9,010 bases of DNA, from contig JASHYD010000529.1 of assembly GCA_030043175.1 (NCBI GenBank), forward strand, positions 1-9,010, in the 5' to 3' direction. This document shows positions 1 through 5,894 of this stretch, piece by piece. Made by a program: the position numbers and the translations under genes. Each line of letters starts with the position of its first letter. Within the stretch, counting starts at the first letter, position 1. This DNA is from Xanthobacteraceae bacterium (GTDB lineage Bacteria > Pseudomonadota > Alphaproteobacteria > Rhizobiales > Xanthobacteraceae). The notes below the pieces were generated by a model. It made no database searches. It was not told the origin of the DNA and saw only the letters and a list, made by a program, of their open reading frames with translations.

Positions 1-746
1 CTCCGGCCCCGCCCGACCGCATGGTATCGGTGCGCACGTCGGCCTCCTTGATGTCGATCACGATCCGGTCGTCGATCACCGGGTAGATCGTGATGCTGGC
101 AAAGGAGGTGTGGCGACGCGCATTGGAGTCGAACGGCGAGATGCGCACCAGCCGGTGCACGCCGTCCTCGCTCTTGAGCCAGCCATAGGCATTGCGCCCC
201 TTCACCTGGATGGTGGCCGATTTGATGCCCGCTTCTTCGCCGGCCGTCTCCTCGAGATATTCGATCTTGTAGCCGTGCTGCTCGGCCCAGCGCGCGTACA
301 TGCGCAGCAGCATGTTGGCCCAGTCCTGGCTCTCGGTGCCGCCGGCGCCGGCATGGACCTCCAGGAAGCTGTCGAAGCTGTCGGCCTCTCCGGACAGGAG
401 CGCCTCGAGTTCGCGCCGCGCCACCTCTGTCTTGAGCCGCTTGAGCACGGCCTCAGCGTCGGTCACAACGGCCGCATCGTCCTCGGCCTCGCCGAGCTCG
501 ATCATGCCGACGTTATCCTCAATCTCGCGCTCGATGCGGCCAAGCGCCGACAGCTGGTCCTCCAGCGACGTGCGCTCCTGCATCAGCCGGCTGGCGCGCT
601 GGGGATCGTTCCAAAGATTGGGATCTTCGGCGAGGTGGTTGAGCTCGGCGAGGCGGGCGCGCGCCTTGTCGAAGTCAAAGATGCCTCCTCAGCAGCCCCA
701 GCGACTGCTTGATTTCATCCACAATGGTCGCAATTTCCGTGCGCAT
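1..746 (-). CDS. prfB: Peptide chain release factor 2 (RF2), 3' end cut by window edge, +1 programmed frameshift
   Basis: RF2 reads UGA and UAA stop codons on the ribosome and triggers hydrolysis of peptidyl-tRNA in the cytoplasm. The first frame starts at ATG 746 (MRTEIATIVDEIK) and stops after 23 codons at TGA 677-675. A +1 shift at CTT-TGA-C joins it to a second frame (DFDKARARLAELN...) that stays open to base 1, giving 248 visible residues of a protein usually about 365-375 long. The RF2-specific codon-recognition tripeptide SPF is at residues 203-205 (139-131), after GVHRLVR and before RRHTSF. The last visible residues, RSGGAG, come immediately before the expected catalytic GGQ loop, which lies outside the window. 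The start is chosen because MRTEI matches the usual family N-terminus; its own ribosome-binding site is weak. The gene lies 118 bases downstream of the Bug-protein gene on the same strand. Identification is firm. Confidence 0.96.
674..689 (-). promoter_or_regulatory. prfB autoregulatory +1 frameshift site
   Basis: Read on the minus strand the site is AGGAGG-CAT-CTT-TGA-C. AGGAGG at 689-684 is a full Shine-Dalgarno-like element, followed by a three-base spacer, the CTT slippery codon at 680-678 and the in-frame TGA at 677-675 with C at 674. Order and spacing match the known Escherichia coli prfB site (AGGGGG-TAT-CTT-TGA-C). In that system low RF2 lets ribosomes pause at UGA and slip forward one base, so full-length RF2 is made only when it is scarce. 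The downstream frame gives perfect RF2 sequence, which rules out a sequencing error as the simple explanation. Confidence 0.95.
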
Positions 747-864
747 GACTTTACCGGTTCCGAGAAGAGCGATTGCCTGAACATGTAGCGACCCGGTTCG
801 CATTGCGCAACCGTGGTCCTTGTGGGGCCTGAATGTTCGTGCGCCTCAACGACCGGCCTTGATA
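747..864. other. Intergenic gap between the Bug gene and prfB
   Basis: This 118-base gap is wide enough for a separate prfB promoter. The only candidate seen on the minus strand is TTGCGC (810-805), 17 bases, then TACATG (787-782), a weak match to the sigma-70 consensus. No clear terminator hairpin with a T-run follows the Bug stop codon, so readthrough from upstream is also possible. Confidence 0.3.
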
Positions 865-1833
865 TCATTCCGGCTTGATGTTGGCGGCGCGGATCACCCC
901 AGCCCACTTTTCGGTTTCTTCAGCCATCAGCTTGCCGAAGTCGGCGGGCGAGCCGGGAAGCACGGTGCCGCCAAGCTCGGTGAGCCGCGCCTTCAGCCTG
1001 GCGTCGGCCAGACCTGCGTTGACCTCCCGATTGAGCCGGTCGACGATGTCGGCCGGCGTGGCCGCGGGGGCGCCGAGGCCAAACACCGAACTCGCCTCGT
1101 AGCCGGGAACAAACTCTCCCACGGTCGGGATGTCCGGTAACCCCTCCCAGCGCGTTGCCGTCGTGACCGCGAGCGCACGCAACTTGCCCGCTCTGATCTG
1201 CTCGATTGTCCGCGAAGTGGTGCCGAACAGGACCTGGACTTGCCCGCCGAGCAGGTCGGTCATCACTGGGCCGCCGCCACGATAGGGTACGTGCACCATG
1301 TCGATTCCAGCGGCGATCTTGAAGAACTCTCCGGCGACGTGAGGACCGGTCCCGGTGCCAGGGGAAGCCATGTTAATTCGGCCGGGGTTGGCTTTGGCGT
1401 AAGCGATGAGCTGCGCAACCGTAGCGGCCGGAACCGATGGATGGACCACCAGGACATAGGGAAGGCGGAGGATGCCGGCGACCGGTGCGATGTCACGCAG
1501 AAAAACGAAGTTAAGCTTGTCGTAAAGCGTTGCGTTGATCGCAGCCGTTGAATCGATGAGAAGTAGCGTATAGCCGTCTGGCGGCGCGCGGACGACGGCT
1601 TCAGTGCCGATATTGTTGCTGCCGCCCGGACGGTTTTCGACGATGAACTGACCGAGTTGCTGCGCGAGCCAGGGCGCCATCAGTCGCGCGACGATGTCGT
1701 TCGCACCGCCAGGAGCAGCAGCGACGACGATGCGCACCGGCCGGGTCGGATAGGCTTGCGCCCAAGCGAGGCCCGGGGCGGCCGCCAGCGCAGCAGTGCC
1801 CACACGCAAAAATCGACGGCGGGAAAGTTTCAT
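865..1833 (-). CDS. Bug-family (TctC-like) tripartite tricarboxylate transporter solute-binding protein, Tat-exported
   Basis: A 322-residue protein of the length normal for Bug/TctC periplasmic receptors, which bind small carboxylates or related compounds and usually deliver them to a TctA/TctB membrane pair. The start at ATG 1833 is preceded by GAAGGG seven bases upstream and opens directly into a twin-arginine signal (SRRRFLR at residues 4-10) with hydrophobic stretch and an AWA-Q cleavage site near residue 25. The mature part opens with the family hallmark YPTRPVRIVV (28-37), then PGGANDIVAR (41-50), ENRPGG (66-71), GTEAV and DGYTLLL (86-92); HVPYRGGGP (181-189) and GGQVQVLF (196-203) are also typical. 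No tctA or tctB is present in the window, as is usual for orphan Bug proteins. It lies 61 bases downstream of mrcA on the same strand and may be co-transcribed with it. The ligand cannot be predicted. Confidence 0.93.
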   Translation of the reverse strand: MKLSRRRFLRVGTAALAAAPGLAWAQAYPTRPVRIVVAAAPGGANDIVARLMAPWLAQQLGQFIVENRPGGSNNIGTEAVVRAPPDGYTLLLIDSTAAINATLYDKLNFVFLRDIAPVAGILRLPYVLVVHPSVPAATVAQLIAYAKANPGRINMASPGTGTGPHVAGEFFKIAAGIDMVHVPYRGGGPVMTDLLGGQVQVLFGTTSRTIEQIRAGKLRALAVTTATRWEGLPDIPTVGEFVPGYEASSVFGLGAPAATPADIVDRLNREVNAGLADARLKARLTELGGTVLPGSPADFGKLMAEETEKWAGVIRAANIKPE

Positions 1834-1894
1834 TGCGATGCCCTTCTCCAGTCGTTGGCGAGAGGCGCCGCGACCGTTGTGCAGCAGGCAATCG

Positions 1895-4342
1895 CTAATA
1901 CAACCCGCCGCGGCGCACGGCGCTGTCTGCCTCGGGACTGACGCCGACGGTCTCGGCGCCGCCCATGGCGGGGAGCGCATCGTTTTCGGGCGGCGCCGTT
2001 CCGGGCTTGAAGGCTTCCAAGATGACACCCGTGGACCCGGGCCCGGCGCGCTGGCCAGTCTTGACGTCGACGCGGATCAGCTTGATGCCGGGCGGCACGC
2101 GAAACGGCATCGCCGGCTTGTCGGCAAGCGCCGCTTTGAAGAAATCCCGGGCGATCGGCGCCGACAGGTGGCCGCCGGTCGCGTCGCGGCCGAGATGGCG
2201 TGGCTTGTCGTAACCCATGTAGACGCCGACCACGAGATCGGGCGTGAAGCCGATGAACCACGCGTCCTTTTCGTCATTGGTGGTGCCGGTCTTTCCGGCA
2301 ATCGGCCGCTTGAGCTCGCTTAACACGGTGGCGGTGCCGCGCTGTATCACACCCTCCATGATCGAGGTGATCTGATAAGTGGTCAACGGATCGAGCACCT
2401 GCTCGCGCCGGTCGATCAGGGCGGGCTCGGGCTGGTTCTCCCATTTCTTGGCATCGCAAGCGCGGCATTCGCGCTGATCGTGCTTGTAGATGGTGCGGCC
2501 ATAGCGATCCTGGATCCGGTCAATCAAGGTTGCGGTTACCCGCCGGCCGCCATTGGCGATCATCGCATAAGCGGTGACCATCCGTAGCACCGTGGTTTCT
2601 CCTGCGCCCAGCGAGTAGGACAGGTAGTTCGGCAGGCTGTCGTAGATGCCGAATCGCTTAGCGTACTCGGCGATCAGCGGCATGCCGATATCCTGCGCCA
2701 GACGCACCGTCATGAGATTGCGTGATTTCTCGATGCCGAAACGCAACGTGGAGGGACCGGCATATTTTTCCTTGGCATAATTCTCCGGCCGCCAGATGCC
2801 GGCGCCGGGGCCCTGGTCGATCTCGATCGGTGCATCAAGCACAATCGAGGACGGCGTATAGCCGTTGTCGAGAGCTGCTGAATAAACGAACGGCTTGAAC
2901 GAGGAGCCGGGCTGGCGCATCGCCTGGGTAGCGCGATCGAACTGGCTCTGATCGAACGAGAAGCCGCCGACGAGCGCCAGCACGCGTCCGGTCAACGGAT
3001 CCATGACCACCATGCCGCCGGAGACCTCGGGGACTTGGCGAAGCTTGTATTGACCGGTGTCCTTGCCCATCGGCTCGACATAAATAACGTCGCCGGGCGA
3101 CAGCACCTGGCTCACCTTCAAGGGATTCCTTGCGGTCGAGGCCCGCGCCCACTTGGCGCCTTCGAGTGGAATGGTGCCGATCAGGCGCTCGCGCCCCACG
3201 GCGCCGCCGGGCTCGCGTGCAGGCTGGAAGCCGATGCGCGCCGATTGTTCGTTGGACGCCAGCACGACCGCGAGACGCCACGGCGCCACATCGTTGAACG
3301 CGCGCACGTCCGCAAGCTTCACGCCCCAGTCACCGCTGATATCGATCTTCTGGACGGCGCCGCGAAAGCTCTGCCCTTCATCGTAGTGGATGAGCCCGTC
3401 GGTGAGCGACTTGTGGGCGATCACCTGCATCTTGGGATCGAGCGTGGTGCGCACCGACAGGCCGCCCTCGTAGAGGCCCTTCTCGCCATATTTTTCGTAG
3501 ATTTCGCGGCGCACATCTTCGGCGAAGAAATCAGCCGCAATGATGTGCGATCCAGCCGCGCGGCGCTGGGCGATGGCGAGCGGCTCCTTCTTTGCCTGCT
3601 CGCCCGCTTGAGCCGTCACATAGCCGTTCTCGACCATGCGGTCGATGACGTAATTGCGCCGCTCGATGGCGCGTTCGCGCTGGCGGAAGGGGTGCAGCAC
3701 GCCCGGCGCCTTGGGCAAGGCGGCGAGATAGGCAGCCTCCGCGAGGGTCAACTCGTGAACCGACTTGTCGTAATACAAAAGCGCCGCCGCCGCAACGCCG
3801 TAAGCGCCGAAGCCCAGATAGATTTCGTTAAGGTAGAGCTCTAAAATTTTATCCTTGGTGTAGGCGCGCTCGATCTTGAGCGCCAACAGCGCCTCTTTGA
3901 TCTTGCGCGCAAACGATAACTCATTGGTTAACAGGAAGTTCTTGGCGACCTGCTGGGTGATTGTGGAGGCGCCTTGCGGTCTGCGGTTGGTTCCGAGGTT
4001 CTGCATGTAAAGCAGCCCGGCGCGGGCGATGCCGCTGAAATCAAGGCCGCTATGCTCGTAGAAATTCTTGTCCTCGGCAGAAATGAAGGCGTTGACGACG
4101 AGCTTCGGCACCGCCTGAATCGGAAGGTAGAGCCGGCGTTCCTTCGCGTATTCGGCAAGCAGCTCGCCGTCCGCCGCGTGCACGCGGGTCATCACCGGCG
4201 GCTCATAGTCCTGAAGCTGCGAATAGTCCGGCAAGTCCCTGGAGAAATGATAGAGCAAGCCGGCCACGGCTGCGACCGCAACCAGAAATACAAGCGAGCC
4301 CGCCGCGAACAGGAAGCCGAGAAATCTGATCCAAAATCGCAT
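1895..4342 (-). CDS. mrcA: Penicillin-binding protein 1A, bifunctional peptidoglycan glycosyltransferase/transpeptidase
   Basis: An inner-membrane class A PBP of 815 residues that polymerises lipid II and cross-links the peptides in the periplasm. A short cytoplasmic N-terminus is followed by one membrane anchor (about residues 8-32). The GT51 glycosyltransferase domain covers about 55-235, with catalytic Glu90 in AEDKNFYEHSGLDF, the GASTITQQVAKN motif (124-135) and RKIKEALLALKIER (146-159). An OB-like insert lies at about 325-430. The transpeptidase domain holds nucleophile Ser480 in SSFK, SRN (540-542) and KTGTT (684-688), so both activities look intact. CxxC occurs at 626-629. The start at ATG 4342 is preferred because AAGG lies six bases upstream; ATG 4345 and GTG 4369 are in-frame alternatives. 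The C-terminal tail (about 765-815) is acidic and Pro/Ala-rich with no recognised fold. It heads a same-strand run with the Bug gene and prfB. Confidence 0.96.
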   Translation of the reverse strand: MRFWIRFLGFLFAAGSLVFLVAVAAVAGLLYHFSRDLPDYSQLQDYEPPVMTRVHAADGELLAEYAKERRLYLPIQAVPKLVVNAFISAEDKNFYEHSGLDFSGIARAGLLYMQNLGTNRRPQGASTITQQVAKNFLLTNELSFARKIKEALLALKIERAYTKDKILELYLNEIYLGFGAYGVAAAALLYYDKSVHELTLAEAAYLAALPKAPGVLHPFRQRERAIERRNYVIDRMVENGYVTAQAGEQAKKEPLAIAQRRAAGSHIIAADFFAEDVRREIYEKYGEKGLYEGGLSVRTTLDPKMQVIAHKSLTDGLIHYDEGQSFRGAVQKIDISGDWGVKLADVRAFNDVAPWRLAVVLASNEQSARIGFQPAREPGGAVGRERLIGTIPLEGAKWARASTARNPLKVSQVLSPGDVIYVEPMGKDTGQYKLRQVPEVSGGMVVMDPLTGRVLALVGGFSFDQSQFDRATQAMRQPGSSFKPFVYSAALDNGYTPSSIVLDAPIEIDQGPGAGIWRPENYAKEKYAGPSTLRFGIEKSRNLMTVRLAQDIGMPLIAEYAKRFGIYDSLPNYLSYSLGAGETTVLRMVTAYAMIANGGRRVTATLIDRIQDRYGRTIYKHDQRECRACDAKKWENQPEPALIDRREQVLDPLTTYQITSIMEGVIQRGTATVLSELKRPIAGKTGTTNDEKDAWFIGFTPDLVVGVYMGYDKPRHLGRDATGGHLSAPIARDFFKAALADKPAMPFRVPPGIKLIRVDVKTGQRAGPGSTGVILEAFKPGTAPPENDALPAMGGAETVGVSPEADSAVRRGGLY

Positions 4343-4947
4343 CATCGGCCTTTTTCGAATGACCCGCACGAACTCTACAAAGTCGGCTGCTGGCGCACAA
4401 TGCCAAGTTCAACCTTCAAACATCTTTTCAAGGCCAGGCCTTGAGACCCCGATAGAAAAGCGCCGGCGCTGGCTGAGCGTCCACGTTGCTCGGATTTATG
4501 ATCAAACTTGGGCAACACCGGCGCCGCGAGGCGACCGGCATCCGCAAGCGCTGCTTAGCGCACCGTTATCGGGGCATTACGACCGGCCGCAGGCGGCTTG
4601 CCTGCATTGCGAGAGCAGGGCGGCCGCCAAAGGCAACCCCTGCACGGTTGCGGGTCGCTCCAGTGGCGCACGCGTTGATGCGAACTGCTTGCATTTTCAG
4701 CCAAAAAACAGCGCGATCGTCAATCTCCAAATGGTTCCGAAAGCGCGGGCTTCTGCGGGACTAAAAATCCGGCCCGGTTGGTCGCGTCGCCGTCGCGCAG
4801 CAGCAGTCGTTTCGGCCGCAGCGCGAAACGGAAGCGGGCGCCGGAGGCGCCGATGTTCGTGAGGCTCTTGACCGCCAAGCCAGCCACGCGTATTGGCGTC
4901 ATCACTCCTTGTGGGGCGATAACAGCAATTAGGGGAGAGAAATTTTG
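4343..4947. other. Intergenic region between mrcA and the GCG_CRPN gene, no convincing gene
   Basis: About 600 bases separate the divergent genes mrcA and the small secreted protein, so promoters for both should lie here. Short perfect hairpins are visible: 4548-4561 (5 bp), 4589-4605 (GCAGGC arms), 4808-4830 (7-bp arms CGTTTCG/CGAAACG) and 4837-4851 (GGCGCC arms around GGA). A minus-strand frame from ATG 4902 to TGA 4720 (60 codons) has GC-rich third positions in its first two thirds and AAGGAG upstream, but the spacing to the ATG is only two bases and the protein resembles nothing recognised. A 167-codon plus-strand frame at 4359-4862 is Arg/Ala/Ser-rich and does not look like a protein. 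No mrcA promoter could be placed with confidence. Confidence 0.5.
4868..4896 (+). promoter_or_regulatory. Candidate sigma-70 promoter for the GCG_CRPN gene
   Basis: TTGACC at 4868-4873, preceded by C to give the alphaproteobacterial CTTGAC form, is followed after 17 bases by TATTGG at 4891-4896. The -35 element is strong and the -10 matches only its first three bases. Transcription would begin near 4903, leaving a leader of about 45 bases that contains the AGGGGAGAG ribosome-binding site at 4931-4939. Confidence 0.35.
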
Positions 4948-5217
4948 ATGCGCCCGAACGTATGGGGCGTCGCGTCAGCGACGGTTTTGCTCTCGCTCAT
5001 CGCTCTCGACTGCGCCAGTGCCGAAGGTGGCTGTGGCCCCGGCTTTCACCGCAATGCGTACGGAAGATGCCGCCCCAATGAAGGCGCGGTCGTCGTCGCC
5101 CCCGCTGCGCCAGTCGTCGTCGTGCCTGCGGCACCGGTTGTCGTAGCACCGGCGCCGGTTGTCTGCCGCTCAGGATTCCGCTGGCACCCGAGGCTGAGGC
5201 GTTGCGTGGTTCTTTGA
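4948..5217 (+). CDS. Small secreted GCG_CRPN-type protein with Val/Pro/Ala repeats
   Basis: An 89-residue protein with a Sec signal peptide (cleavage near ASA-E at 25). The mature part opens with GCGPGFHRNAYGRCRPN (28-44), which matches the GCG_CRPN prefix-to-repeats motif known from small exported proteins of Bradyrhizobium-like bacteria. A low-complexity stretch of Val and Ala-Pro follows (about 47-72), then a second Cys-framed block, CRSGFRWHPRLRRC (73-86). Four mature cysteines (29, 41, 73, 86) suggest two disulfides in the periplasm or outside. Function of the family is unknown to me; the His/Arg/Cys-rich ends could bind metal or the envelope, but that is speculation. ATG 4948 is chosen over the adjacent TTG 4945; AGGGGAGAG lies about nine bases upstream. 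It is transcribed against its neighbours, convergent with the cupin gene and divergent from mrcA. Confidence 0.8.
   Translation: MRPNVWGVASATVLLSLIALDCASAEGGCGPGFHRNAYGRCRPNEGAVVVAPAAPVVVVPAAPVVVAPAPVVCRSGFRWHPRLRRCVVL
5089..5163 (+). repeat. In-gene degenerate repeats encoding VVV-APAAP units
   Basis: About three imperfect copies of a roughly 24-base unit built on GTCGTCGT followed by GC-rich Ala/Pro codons. They encode VVVAPAAP, VVVVPAAP and VVVAPAP. This is the repeat zone of the GCG_CRPN-type protein; such tracts usually vary in copy number among relatives. Confidence 0.65.
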
Positions 5218-5275
5218 CTGCGCGGCGGCGGGACGCCCGAACCTGCCCAGTCATCTAAATGCCCGGAACGGTCGG

Positions 5276-5299
5276 CTACGGGCAACGGCTTGCCCGTAG
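5276..5299. terminator. Hairpin between convergent genes, possible bidirectional terminator
   Basis: A perfect 10-bp stem, CTACGGGCAA (5276-5285) and TTGCCCGTAG (5290-5299), closes a four-base CGGC loop. It sits in the 137-base gap between the convergent ends of the GCG_CRPN gene (stop 5217) and the cupin gene (stop 5355), where a shared terminator is expected. Neither side has a good T-run, so it may act as an RNA-stabilising 3' hairpin or need Rho. Confidence 0.6.
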
Positions 5300-5354
5300 A
5301 CATCTTATCACCGTACTCGGTTGCTTGGCAGCGCAGTGAGCCGGCGCTTCAATG

Positions 5355-5759
5355 TTAGTCGGCCACCTGTTCGGCGGCGGGCTTGCCCTTGTCGAAAATC
5401 CGCATCTCGATGTAGCGGGCCGGCTTGTCGGTCAGGTTCTGTTGCCGGTGGACGGTACCGCGCGGCACATAATTGCTGTCGCCGGCCTTGAGCACCACCG
5501 GCGGCTTCCCCTTGACCGTAAAGGTGATTTCACCCTCCTGGATGGCCGTCCATTGGTCGCCGGGATGGCGGTGGAACTGATTCCCGGATCCGGGCGGCGC
5601 GGTGACGGATTGCATCCCAACTTCGCGCGTCGGGTCGTTCTCCAACGGGGTCGTGAAGTAGCGCTGGTTGTGGAACGTTGGCGCAGGCGCCTGCGCCAAC
5701 GCCTCCCCCGAAACCGCACCGATGATGACGACGATGGTGGGTACGATCAACCTGTTCAT
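5355..5759 (-). CDS. Secreted single-domain cupin protein
   Basis: A 134-residue protein with a signal peptide (hydrophobic 4-17, cleavage near ALA-Q at 23) and a single small beta-barrel cupin domain. Cupin motif 1 is visible as GSGNQFHRHPGDQW (57-70), giving metal-ligand candidates His63 and His65; the position normally held by Glu is Gln69. Motif 2 is GDSNYVPRGTVHRQQN (93-108), with His104. The three histidines suggest a bound metal ion; substrate and reaction are unknown, and many such exported cupins have no assigned activity. ATG 5759 is chosen because GGGAGA lies about six bases upstream and the signal peptide starts there; upstream in-frame codons do not look like protein. It lies 135 bases downstream of the amidase gene on the same strand. 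A perfect 26-bp palindrome covers the signal-cleavage codons. Confidence 0.88.
   Translation of the reverse strand: MNRLIVPTIVVIIGAVSGEALAQAPAPTFHNQRYFTTPLENDPTREVGMQSVTAPPGSGNQFHRHPGDQWTAIQEGEITFTVKGKPPVVLKAGDSNYVPRGTVHRQQNLTDKPARYIEMRIFDKGKPAAEQVAD
5676..5701. repeat. Perfect 26-bp palindrome inside the cupin coding sequence
   Basis: CGTTGGCGCAGGC (5676-5688) is followed directly by its exact reverse complement (5689-5701). In the gene it encodes ALAQAPAPT around the signal-peptide cleavage site. As RNA it could fold to a stem of about 11 bp with a four-base loop near the 5' end of the message. Confidence 0.9.
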
Positions 5760-5788
5760 CACATTCTCCCTGGGCGTTAGCGGCAATG

Positions 5789-5816
5789 ATGCTAGCGCGC
5801 CGCCAGCCAGTTGCAA
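5789..5816 (-). promoter_or_regulatory. Candidate promoter for the cupin gene
   Basis: On the minus strand TTGCAA (5816-5811) and TAGCAT (5794-5789) are separated by 16 bases; each matches four of six consensus positions. The start site would fall near 5782, giving a leader of about 22 bases with the GGGAGA ribosome-binding site. It lies in the gap after the amidase stop codon and would let the cupin be expressed independently. Confidence 0.3.
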
Positions 5817-5894
5817 CAACCAGGACCCGGCCTCGGACCTTGTCCCGGGCACGATCGCCACCCGCTGCGTAACGGTTTTTTAAGTAAATAGCGC

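Noticed and set aside
819..830. TCCTTGTGGGGC shared with 4906-4917
   Set aside because: A 12-base match between two sites is expected about once or twice by chance in a 9-kb window, and flanks do not match.
3035..3844. 269-codon plus-strand open frame opposite mrcA
   Set aside because: It is antisense to the conserved GT51 domain and OB-like region of PBP1A; its open length follows from the GC-rich codon pattern and it resembles no known protein.
4720..4902. 60-codon minus-strand frame between mrcA and the GCG_CRPN gene
   Set aside because: Third positions are GC-rich and AAGGAG is present, but the spacing to ATG is only two bases, hairpins overlap it, the C-terminal part looks non-coding and no family is recognised. 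Conservation in relatives would revive it.
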